Below, piece by piece: positions 35,741 through 46,800 of a DNA stretch of 64,000 nt. The translations under genes were made by a program, and so were the position numbers. How positions within the stretch are numbered: position 1 is the stretch's first letter; every line of letters starts with the position of its first letter. The DNA comes from Rhododendron vialii (lineage: Eukaryota > Streptophyta > Magnoliopsida > Ericales > Ericaceae), in the NCBI RefSeq assembly GCF_030253575.1, contig NC_080559.1, positions 34,715,501-34,779,500 of the forward strand, given 5' to 3'. The notes beneath the pieces are model-generated. The model did not search any database. It was not told the DNA's origin and saw nothing but the letters and a program-made list of their open reading frames with translations.

Positions 35741-36547
35741 CTATTCAGCTTCAAGGCCATACAACACACCAGAAAATCTCTCAGGTGAGCCATTCAAGAA
35801 ATTCTCCTTCAGCTTCATGAAAGTAAAACAAGTAAGCAAACTATCTGAACCAGCTTGATGAGCTGCACCAACCCTTTTGACACCCAACTGCTTAGAGACC
35901 TTGTTCAATCCACCATGTACATCGTGGCAAAACTTCATCAGATGCTTAGTATCGTACATTGTCGGGAAATACAATTTGATCAAATCCAAGAATTCCTCGA
36001 GTGTATCAGGCAGATTCTTGCCGGTCAATAGCTTAACCAAATACCCAAAATCATAAGCACTATGGAAGGTAACCCATTGTACATCATCATTCAATACAGC
36101 CCCAGAAGACATGAAGAGCTCGCCAAACCGGTTGGCATCTACGCCTTTCTCATTGTTCATCTTGAAATCCAGGCCAGCCTTTTGTAAGAGCTCAATCGAA
36201 GCGTGGTTATGGATATCTTCATCCACATTGAATTCGCGGAAATTGAATTGCCAAACACAGTACTTGTCAACCCCACAGATGGGAAGATTCCCTTTCTCGT
36301 CAGAAAACGTAAGACCCAACTGGATTAACTTCAAGATATCAACATTGGCCTTTAAGGTACCATAGTCAGTGTAGCGTTGAGGAGTGGAATTCGAATTCAG
36401 GGTATGAACAACTCCAGGGAATTCAGTATCCATAGCTATGTAAGTGTAATCATCTACGATGCCACGAATAAGTGCAAACTCATCTTCAAGGTTATCATTC
36501 CAAACTTCCCTAATGTCAAATGCCCCAATTTCAGGTAAAACAGCCAT
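35741..36547 (-). CDS. CAF1: CCR4-associated factor 1 (CAF1) deadenylase
   Basis: Single coding exon of 268 aa, close to the usual 270-280 for plant CAF1 proteins. This DEDD-type 3'-5' exonuclease shortens poly(A) tails as part of the CCR4-NOT complex in the cytoplasm. The four acidic residues are present: D40 and E42 in AMDTEFPG, D166 in [11 protein letters not shown]235 in HQAGSDSLL, with H230. The N-terminal [17 protein letters not shown] is typical of the intronless plant clade (Arabidopsis CAF1-6/7/9/10). The first ATG (36,547) matches the family start. The leader is probably spliced: a good acceptor (TTTGATAG) lies near 36,575 and a donor (TTTAAG|GTTAGA) near 37,273. The upstream region has been partly duplicated. 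The C-terminus ends early, at GVLYGLEAE. Confidence 0.93.
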   Translation of the reverse strand: MAVLPEIGAFDIREVWNDNLEDEFALIRGIVDDYTYIAMDTEFPGVVHTLNSNSTPQRYTDYGTLKANVDILKLIQLGLTFSDEKGNLPICGVDKYCVWQFNFREFNVDEDIHNHASIELLQKAGLDFKMNNEKGVDANRFGELFMSSGAVLNDDVQWVTFHSAYDFGYLVKLLTGKNLPDTLEEFLDLIKLYFPTMYDTKHLMKFCHDVHGGLNKVSKQLGVKRVGAAHQAGSDSLLTCFTFMKLKENFLNGSPERFSGVLYGLEAE

Positions 36548-37365
36548 TTCTTCAACACGACTGAATCAAGAACAAACCTATCAAACGAAAAAACGAATTA
36601 AACAATGAATTCCGAAACCATGAGACCTAATTAGACAACCCGAGAAAATAACATCAGTACATGAATCGTCGATGCAAACTCATTCAAGGTTATCATTCAA
36701 GACTTCGAAGTGTGATACGACCCAAGTTTACACAAGAGCAACCATTTCTTCAACAAGATCGAATCAATAACCTTCCTATCAAACAAAAAAAAAATTATAT
36801 CCGACAAGATCGAATCAAGAACTCATGAAACCCAATCAACCAGAAAAATCTGTACCCATACAAAATCCCATGAAATACCCAGTGGGAAAAAACACATAAA
36901 ACCCCTAAAATCGAAGCACATTGAAGCTAGAGATGAGTCCAAAGATTTCTGGGTCTAACCGAAAGATTCTTGAACTACTCTGTCGTGGGTTGTGAATCAA
37001 TTGGGAAAGTTTCTAACTTCTGGGGTTTTCCTCCCAGAGAAAAAGGGGCACAAATGCACCAAGGGACGTGAACTAATGAACCAAGAACCCACATATGAAA
37101 CAAAAACAAGACGGACAGAATCAAGAAACTTTAAAACCCATCTAAACCTAAACGACAGAAACATGGAATGTACGTGCTATACCCAGTAGGTAGAAGCTGC
37201 TCAGAATGCTAAAACTGAAACAGAGTTGAAGCTACTGGTGAGAGTATAAAAAAATCTTTTGTGGGTCTAACCTTAAACGTCAGAGATTCTTGAACCACTG
37301 GGCAACGGATTGTGAAGCAAAAATGAAAATTTTCTAGGGGTTTTCTCCGCGAGGATTGGGGAGAT
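36475..37365 (-). repeat. Duplicated 5' region of CAF1
   Basis: 36,669-36,795 is a diverged second copy of 36,475-36,600, which covers the CAF1 start codon and leader. It shares GGTTATCATTC, CATTTCTTCAACA and CTATCAAAC. Separately, about 36,930-37,050 and 37,245-37,365 are two copies of a leader block sharing GGGTCTAACC, AGATTCTTGAAC and GGATTGTGAA-type words. The duplicate start region would read MVALV and stop. Confidence 0.6.
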
Positions 37366-37550
37366 GAAAGTGAACACCGCGGGTGAGTGGACAATGAGAG
37401 GCAGGGCTTTAGAGAGAGACAGATATAGAGCGGGGAAGACAAAGAGGAGAGGGAAAAACGGGCGTGGAGCAAAACGGCTCACATTGTAGTTCTAGACTTT
37501 TTGTCAGCGGAATGGGTACGGGAAGAGGAGGGCTGGACGGGGAAGGGGAG

Positions 37551-37560
37551 TATATATATA
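37551..37560 (-). promoter_or_regulatory. TATA box of CAF1
   Basis: TATATATATA on the minus strand, followed by a GC-rich stretch and a CT-rich leader (37,370-37,480). A start near 37,515-37,525 is expected. A second TATATA lies 10-15 bp further upstream. Confidence 0.5.
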
Positions 37561-37632
37561 GGCGTGGGTATATATCTATATCTCTGATGATACTGTGCGA
37601 AAGGACGAGGGAATTATGGGTTCATGTGATTT

Positions 37633-38141
37633 GTATGAAACTCGCCTTCCTTCTGTCTTTTCAGGGGTTGACCATTTTCTTGTTGAGCCTTTTGTAGATT
37701 TTTTTCCGAGCTCGTGTCAACAATTGAACTTGTTAATTTTCTTCAAACTAGTTGATAACATGCTTCCTAAAATAATTGAAGGCGGAATTATAGATTTTGT
37801 ATAAAACTCGTCTTCCTTCTGTCTTTTTTTAGGGGGTTGATCGTCTTCTTGTTAAGCCTTTGTGAATTTTTTTCTGAGCTCATGTCAACAATTAAACTGA
37901 TTTATTTTCTTCAAACTCGTTGATAACATGCTTTCTAAAATAATTGAAGGCGGAATTATGGATTTTGTATGAAACTCGTCTTTCAAAACGACACATGCAT
38001 ACCACTCCTGTCATTTTTAGGGAGTTGACCGTTTTCTTATTCAGCCTTTGTGGATTTTTTTTTTCTGAGCTCGTACTAACAATCGAGCTGGTTTATTTTC
38101 TCCAAACTCGTTGATAACATGCTTCCTAAAATAATTGAATA
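37633..38141. repeat. Threefold tandem repeat, about 167 bp
   Basis: The copies start at 37,633, 37,799 and 37,967 with GTAT(G/A)AAACTCG(C/T)CTT. Each contains TTGATAACATGCTT(C/T)CTAAA and a GAGCTC(G/A)T word. The third copy has a small insert. It lies just upstream of the CAF1 promoter. Confidence 0.85.
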
Positions 38142-40727
38142 AGCAAACACTTCTAACAATTGGTGTCCTGAAGAGCGAAGACTCTAGTGAATTGCAATCT
38201 TTTTTTTTTTCCGGTCAAACGAAAATTCGGTGAATTGCAATCTTAATTGGTGATGAAATAGCCCAATTTTAGTTGAAAATACTAAGGACGCCACAACTCA
38301 TGAAGTTCCAATGGCAACCCATTACCACGATTGCTAGGTTATTCGGATTTTAATTTCTAGATTCTTCAATGATTTCCATGCTTTCCAACAATCAAGCTTT
38401 TGCCATCCTTCATTGTACAATTTGATTTGGAAGAGGAGAACAAAGTGGGAATGCTGAACAGTGAAACTTCGAAAAGATCCTCCGGTTAGTCATTTTTCTT
38501 GTTTTTTCTTGTTTTTTTTTTTTTTTTGCAAATGGACCCTTGTACTTTGAGAATTTAGCATTCTGGCCGCAGGATTATTTTAGCCCTCAGCCCTGTTTTC
38601 ACTAACAAAAATCACTAAAAACTTAACGCATTTTATCATTTCGTTTCACTAACAAAAAACTTTCAGCATTTTATCATCTCATTTCCACTAACAAATTTTT
38701 TTTATCAACAAATATTATTTTTGCCATAATAACTCTACTCACAAACCATCAACACCTAACAACTTCTTGACTACGAATAAAAATCTACAAATTTTTTACT
38801 ACTGAAAACACCCCTCAATGAAGTCGTTTTTCGTTTTGGAGATTTGTTTTTCGCTTTTGAACAGCAATGAGCGTTGTCCAAATCAATGGAATTGCCATGT
38901 CCCGGGGGGGTCTTGATATGATGGGCTTGTGGTCCACGGGCATTGTCCGCTTGTGGGTCATTGAATTTAGATACGGGCTTTTTGGCTGTTTTTTGTTTTT
39001 CTCAATTTTTAAGAGATTTGGGTAACATTTTTACATCAATTTTTTCGTCTCGATGAGAGAAATTCAAAAGTATAAATATATAGACCAAAATTATAAAAGG
39101 TCCATGTAAGGCGGCAAAAAAAGAAAAGAAAAAATTGACTTGGTGATCATCCTCCATTCTGTGACTTCTGTCAAGGCTGGTAGCTTCAAAAAAAAACTAA
39201 TTGAGACTCTTCTTATTCCTCACCGCATGGGCCTCTGGCTACAAATTAAAGCAAGCCCTTCAATACTTCACCTAAAAGATGACCCACTTTCATTTTGGGC
39301 TTTAGCTACTTTCCTCTAACCATTCCCATCAAGGAAAGAGTGAAAACAGCTTATCTGCTTTTCTTTTTTGTTTTGATATTGTTGGAAAATGGTTCCATAG
39401 GAGCAAGTACACCAACAAATAGGTAAAATAACTAGTTAAAATATACTTTTTTGTATTTTACCTACCCAATTTTTCTCCTATTCTGTAGCAATGCTATGTA
39501 TCCATATCTCTACTCTATAAACTATTCTATATAATCCCTGTCACCCGTAAAGAGTAAAGAGAGAAGAGGTTAAATGTTAAGAGAGAGAGTGAGAGGAGAT
39601 TAAGTGGATGAAGGGGACAAAAATCAATTTTTTAGTCTTTTGTTGTGCAATAGTACTTCGCCAAAAGTGCCGAAGAACCATAGCAAAATGTATAATGGAT
39701 GGATAAATACCTAATCTGTTGTAGCATGGTTTTCTTTGATTTGCATAGCTACTCTACCAAAACCTACTATTTAACTATGCTGGTGTTGTTGCTCTAAACC
39801 ATTTGGTGTGAATGAAAATTACTAGGGGGTGGATAAGTTATTTGTATAGGCACCATTATTGAGAGTCGTGATCGCTCGGGGTGACACATATTCGGCTGAA
39901 TGGTTGTGTGAAATACTAGCTTTGATGTAATTTTCGGGTTACATCTTCTTATGATTTTCCGTTGTTGATTTCGTCAGTTTTGCATCACAGTAACACAATA
40001 CATATATTGTTTTTGTAGCAATTTTAAGAGAGAGTCCGTATTTACTTTTTGTTCATATTTGATGCGCAGACATAAATGGAAAATGCATGTGGGTTGCCTT
40101 TTGTGCAATCTCATTTTTTCAAGTTCATAAACACAAGTGGAATATAGAGACTTGAAGATTGAGAATCTCAATTTCTAAACATATGGAAAGTCTTCTTGTC
40201 CGTTGATAACTTGATATACTTATTAATAGGATGCACTGGTTGTTTCTTGTTTTGCCCTCTTTTTTTTTCCGCACATTTGATCCATTGCTATTTTGGAATG
40301 GTGATCTGGTACCTTTATGTTGTCAACAATTGTTTTCGAAAATTGATTACCAATCACTATGTCCTCCATCCAAGTAGCCTAGTGTGGCCCCCTAGTCACA
40401 GGTGACTAGCTGCTCGGATGGTGTTGCCAAGCAGAGGTGTTTGGTAGCGGTGCCGAGCACCTAATTCGGCCGTTCATCTCGACAATCAACTGCTCAAATT
40501 TGTATGTGCTCAAATTCAATCCGAATCGTTCGTATCGAGATAAACGGCCGGATGTCGCTCGGCACCCCATTCGGCACGGGGTGCTCGGCAGCATCCCGAG
40601 TAATTGAAGTTGTATCAAACCCTAAAAAAACCTCCAGCTGCACTCTTGGGGAGGAAGATGTAGTTCCAACTTCCAACCTCCAACTTCTAACTTCTATGAA
40701 AGAGGTGTAAATATGGTATGGTTTGAC

Positions 40728-41546
40728 GGACGCGGGGCTCTGCTGCCCACCATGGCACAGCAGTCCCAACCCACACCTCACACGGCACCGTTTTGATAAG
40801 GGAAACAAAAACAAACTCTTCCGCTTGCAATCCTATGGAACAGAAACGTGATTATGAGAGCCATAGAGTTAAATTTTAATCATGTCTCTTTAGAATAATA
40901 TGATCAGAATAATAAGATCTTCGCGTCAATTCAAATGGATTGAAAATTGGAGCACTTAATTTTTTAATCATATTTTTTAATATATAAACGGTCTAAAAAA
41001 ATTAAGTGTGCCAATTTTTAATTCTTTTGAACAAGTACGAAAATCTTATTATTCTAATTATATTATTCTAAAGAGATATAATTAACTTTTGTCTATGGGA
41101 CTCTCATAATCATTTTTTTATCCTAAATAAAGAACAGATACTTAATTATGAAAGCTCTAGAGACAAAAATTAATTATGATACTTTAGAATAATATGATTA
41201 GAATAATAAGATATTCTTACTTGTTCAAACGAATTAAAAATTGAGGTACTTAATTTTTTTAGACCGTTTATATATTAAAAATATGATTAAAAAATTTAAG
41301 TGCTCCAATTTTCAATCCGTTTGAATTGACGTGAAGATCTTATTATTCTGATCATATTATTCTAAAGAAACATAATTAAATTTTAACTCTAGGACTCTCA
41401 TAATCACGTTTCTGCTCCATAGAATCGCAAGCGGAAGAATTTTTTTTTTTTCCTTATCAAAACGGTGCCGTGTGAGTTGTGAGTTGGAGGTATGAGGTTT
41501 GGGTTGGAGCTGCTTTGCCATGATGGGCAGCAGAGCCCCTGCATCC
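40728..41546. mobile_element. 819-bp fold-back transposon with nested palindromes
   Basis: Two arms of about 400 bp are near-perfect inverted copies, with ends GGACGCGGGGCTCTGCTGCC and the complement of GGATGCAGGGGCTCTGCTG. The direct repeat ATGGTTTGAC flanks both ends (40,718-40,727 and 41,547-41,556), so this is a complete insertion with a 9-10 bp target duplication, as for Mutator-like elements. Each arm is itself palindromic (about 40,877-41,095 and 41,165-41,385), so one sequence is present four times in alternating orientation. No protein is encoded. Confidence 0.88.
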
Positions 41547-42349
41547 ATGGTTTGACTATTGGACAGCTGCGGTGGTTGGAAATGAGATACCCATACCGAT
41601 GGAATAATGGAATATCCTTTACCTATTCCTTTTCTAAATGAGATGAGGATAGGATATCCATGCTTGGATCTGTTTCCTGTTTTCTCTTACATGCGCAAAT
41701 CTCTCCAACAAAAAGGAAAATTGGCGTCAATGGATAAAATAATCTAGCGTGTACATTTTTATTTGAGGACTGCGACAGCCACCGACCCATGGGGTTCCGA
41801 AATTGCATCGATGGGCATGCGGAGCCTACTTCAGATCTGCATGGATCATTCAAGCTGTTCATTAATCTTTTAAAAAAAATTGAGTGGGCCTATTAAAAAC
41901 TAGCTCAATCTAATATGTGTAGGAACTTGATCCAATCATCCCATTTTTCATCCAATCTTCCAATTTTTTCTTTTTTTTTTTCAAAACTTGAAAGTTTGGA
42001 TCAAGCACCTACACATGTCGAATTGAGCTAATTTTTCGTAAGCCCACTTGATTTTTTTTAAAATTATTTAATGGCTCGAATCTTTCGTGCGGGGCCCGGA
42101 GTGGGCCCCGCGTGCTAGTCGGTGCAATTCTAGGACCCCATGGGTTGATATCTCTTTAACATAGGGGGAATGAATGACTACGGCTTGCTTAAAATTGTGG
42201 TTATAAAACGTAGCATTTGGATATTGATTCAAGTTTGTTTTCATGTTTTTTCACGGGGAGGCGGCTCGTCCGAGCTAACTCCAAGCACTACTCCAAGACT
42301 GTCTAAGGCTCGTGCGAGATTTTGTGTTTCTCAAACTCAATTTTTGTTT

Positions 42350-42440
42350 TCGGGATGCTATATAATAAAGTAGCGGATGTTTTGGCAAAGAAGGCCGCGA
42401 CAGAGCAAAATACAATCGTGATCTTGTGGCTCCCAACTTT
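42350..42440 (+). pseudogene. RNase H domain end, relic
   Basis: NKVADVLAKKAATEQ is the usual C-terminal motif of the plant RNase H-like domain of non-LTR elements. Nothing upstream continues it in frame. Confidence 0.4.
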
Positions 42441-43882
42441 TTGACTACACTATTGTGATTTTTGGGTAGGTAGTATAAGGGAATTATTGCCACTTTTGTT
42501 TTTAGTGGTTGTAGCCATTAATTGTGTGTCAACAATTATTTCGGCAATGACCATACCAGACAAGCTATGTAGTAGCTCACAAGTTAAGTAAAATCAAAAT
42601 CTCAAAAAAATAATGTTTGCCAGGTTTGATTTTAATAAGGAACTCACATATAATCTCTAATTATCTTTCCAATGGCATAACAAAAGATAACCAACACTTT
42701 TGCTGTTTTTTGAATTTTGGAACCAAAATTTCCATGCTATAATATTTGTTATTCAATTACTCAAACCCACCGAACTCTCTATATTAGGCCCCAGGCTCAA
42801 ATTGAGAGGTACCATTCTCATTTTAGAGTTGTATAGGCATTAAATTATGGACAAATTAAGGTTGTGCCTAAATCAATTACTACTAGTATTTAACACTACG
42901 GGTTTGGCCTGGTGGTGAAGGCTTGAGAATTTAGAATTTGTTCTATTTTATGATCTCATGTATTCGACTCTTTTTGCCAACCGCGCAAGCGTATGTAATG
43001 AAGATGAAAAAGGACCGTAGGAATTAGTTCGAGGGACGTGAGTTGCATGGTAAGTGAAAGAGGGTGCACACGTGCTAATGTAGCCTAAATAAAGGAAGAA
43101 AAATGTATTGCCACTTGCCAGCAGGCAAAATGAAAACAAAAACGAGGCTAACTAACTTTTGCCTGTAACCGTTGAGTCCAAATGTGGAGTCCACCTACCC
43201 TAGAAAAATAAATTATAGAGTTTCTTTTTTCATTTTTTAGCTGCTACAGGGTAGTATAATAACCCAAATTCTTGGTCATTAATTTTATGATAAAAATATA
43301 TTTTAAGTATTTTCGTAAAAAATCAGCTACTTTAGATATCGGTAAAGGCTTAATCGATTCTATGCTCAATTTGTTGTCAGTAAATCGGGCGTAAAATCGA
43401 TCAAACATTTACCAATATCCAAAGAAACTGATTTTTTAGAAGGATGCTTAAAAAAATATTTTGAAAAAATTGAACGGCTTCAATTATTTGTATAAAATTC
43501 CTAAATGAATTCTATTGGAGATGGTTTACATTTGGTATTTGGTGTACACCAAATGGTGTAACCATAGTTTTATTGACTCAGCACTGACTTCATTTTTTGC
43601 TTGGAAACACTAAGCACTGACTTAATAAATGTGTAATTTTTCAAAAAGTTGAAAACAATTTTATTTATTTAAATAATCATCCCCTCTTGGACACGTCATT
43701 TAATTTATTTAAATAATCATCCCCTCTTGGATACTCAAGTTATCAACCACACACCAAACAACAAACCAGTGTCACACACTCTCTCAGCTCTACCAGTCAC
43801 CATTTCTCTGCTTCTCTCTCTACTTTCTCTCACCAGGAACCGCCTAGGAGGAGGCCAGGGGAGAGTTTTTGGGTCATTGCCA

Positions 43883-46800
43883 ATGGCTGGGAGTGGATTA
43901 TTTGCAGAGATAACCGATGGGGATGTGTTCAAGTACTACGCAGATGGGGAGTGGAAGAAATCTTCCTCTGGGAAATCTGTGGCTATTGTCAATCCAACTA
44001 CAAGAAAGACCCAGTACAAGGTTCAAGGTAGTAATAATCATCAATTAACTTGCTTACCATGTTGTATACATATATTATATACATGAGGCCCAGTTCGGTT
44101 TGGATTTTGAGGCAGATTTTGAAGAATAATGATTGAAAAAAAATAGATAGAGAAAATTTATTGAAGACCGTGCGCAAAAAGTTTAAGTATCCCAAACGAA
44201 CAAGGTCTAAGACTCTGTATGTTTATGCATATTTAGTTCTGGTTTGGAAAGATAAGCAGTTGGGGATTTGGGGATTTAGGTTTTCTTCAAGTTCTTGTAG
44301 ATAATTAATGAACTTTTGTTTCTTGGAATCCTAGAAAGTTGTGTTTTTTCCTCACAAAAAATTGTTTCTGGTTTCTCACAGAAAGTAGCGGGTAAATTTA
44401 AGATGCAATACCCGTTTTCCTTTTCACAGTCTAATAAGGAGTACTATTTTTCAGCAAACAAACAGTGTTAAAATAAAGAGAAAACAAAGTAAAATGAAAA
44501 GCCAAAAGGCCTTTGGCCCAACGTACCGCAGGGGTGGACTTCGGGGGCAGAGAAAAGAAGGTCAGTAGTTGTTAATCTAACTATTCTAACAATACTGACT
44601 TCCACCGATAAAAAAAATTTTAAGACCAAAAAGCTAAATAAGTAAGTTTTTGATATATTGCTTTACAAATCCATGATTCAAACACAGACTTGAGAAGAAA
44701 TAGAAGGCTAAAGTAGGTCCGGATTTCAGTCTCAAAAGCTATGTTCCAACTATTGTAGCCTAGCGTGTGTGTGTGTAGCCCATCAGCCCATCTGAACCAG
44801 AATGAGAAACAATCAAGTGTTTTCTTGAATCTTGCATTTCTTGAACGTTAACTACTCGATTATGATCCTATGGCCTCAATTCAGCTTGCACACAAGAAGA
44901 GGTGAACAAGGTAATGGAAATAGCAAAAACGGCGCAAAAACAATGGGCGAAAACCCCGCTTTGGAAGAGAGCCGAGCTCCTTCACAAGGCAGCAGCTCTT
45001 CTCAAAGAGCACAAAGCCCCCATTGCAGAGTGCCTAGTGAAGGAAATTGCGAAGCCAGCAAAAGATTCAGTAACTGAGGTACTTGAGTTGTTTCAAAAAT
45101 TTGACCAATTAATAGTAAAATTTGAAGCTGATTGAGTGATCTGAATTGTGGGTTTTTGGCGAAGGTTGTAAGGTCTGGTGATCTTGTTTCATACTGTGCT
45201 GAAGAAGGGGTCCGGATTCTTGGAGAGGGGAAGTTCTTAGTGTCTGATAGTTTTCCTGGAAATGAGAGGACCAAGTACTGCCTTACTTCGAAGGTACTTT
45301 TCTTACTCTTCTACCATCAAATTTGAGATCTTTCCTTGCCCGTGTACTTTTTGGTGTATTTCTCCTTTACATCTGCACTAATTGTTTATATACAATAGAG
45401 ATAATGGAGTGTCAAAGGGATTCGGATGAAAGAGACGATAACAGGCTTTTGCAGATGAGAGAGTTTGAGAAAATGTATTTTATATTGGAAATCGGATAAA
45501 TAACTTCCAGTCAATTTGGCGTACTTTTGCTAGAACTGGGTATGGTGTACAAATGATCTTTTGATTATTCGGGAACTAGACCTTGTACTAGGTAAATGGA
45601 AGCTTTCGAATAAGGAGGGATTACTGGAGGCCAGATACTCTTCTTCTCCCGCTCCAATGCCCATCTCTGTCACATTTTCAGTGGATAGGAGAAATGGGAT
45701 TCGGACGGGGTTTGGGCATGGGGACAATCGTGGTATGAACCAACATAGAACACTACTACACTAGAAATGGGATTGGGACTGGAGAACCGCCCGTGATCAG
45801 AACCAGAGAGAGTTGCACATCTTGTTGTGCTTGCCCCAATGACTGCATTTGAACTCAGATTTGACTTAAATTTAACGTCTAAAATATTTGTACACATTAT
45901 GAACTATTTCGTCCCAATTGATCTATAAAACACATACTGTGTTGGAGCTGCATCGGAATTCTGAATTGTAACTTCGAGGCTTCCTAGTCCTGGCCCAGTA
46001 ATTGCTTCATGGCTTTTGTGATGAACTTGTTATTCATTCACGTTCAATAATATTTGTGGTTCAACTGATCGGAATTGCAGATTCCCCTTGGGGTTGTGCT
46101 GGCCATTCCACCCTTCAACTATCCTGTCAACCTTGCTGTCTCCAAAATTGCTCCTGCTATTATTGCTGGAAACTCTCTCGTGCTCAAGCCTCCAACTCAG
46201 GTAAGAATATTTCACTATAATTTATATAGGACTCCTTTTGCCTTTAATTTATTCAATTTGCTTAGAAGACCCAAAAAAGAGAGGCCAAGAAACCATTCCT
46301 TATATTACTATCACAATCATTTAAACTGTATGTTACCAGAGTTGTAAGCCAAGTCGAGCTCAGAAGTGGATAGTTTAAGCTTGGATCGAAAAGTTAACAG
46401 GCTTCTAGATGTGTTTGAGCTCGACTTGTTTTTCATTTGTGCCGATCATGAGCTGAACTCGGGTTGACTAGTCTAAATGCTTATAAACTTTTCAAGCCGA
46501 GATAAGATAATTAATAAACTTCAAAGCGCTTTCAGATTGTGTATTTTTTTTCATAGTTAGCCAATCATGAGTGAACTGTTAATAAACCAAACATGAGTTG
46601 AACTAGCATGGTTCATTCCACAGCCGTTAGAAAGAGATCATTCTCATCTGAACTTTCCTCCAGGGTGCTGTGGCTTGTCTTCATATGGTTCATTGCTTCC
46701 ACTTAGCTGGATTTCCCAAGGGCCTCATCAGTTGTATCACAGGGAAAGGTTCTGAGATTGGTGATTTCCTCACAATGCATCCGGGGGTGAACTGTATAAG

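Larger units (their letters stand above)
37570..43660. other. Intergenic between CAF1 and GAPN
   Basis: No gene recognised. Besides the entries below, 38.2-40.4 kb is plain AT-rich sequence, 40,405-40,610 is a MITE-like palindrome with GCTCGGCA and GGCCG words, and 41.6-43.6 kb holds diverged repeats, including CACCAAATGG near 43,548. Confidence 0.45.

Noticed and set aside
37595..37804. 69-codon plus-strand frame within the 167-bp repeats
   Set aside because: The frame is not kept in the second and third repeat copies.
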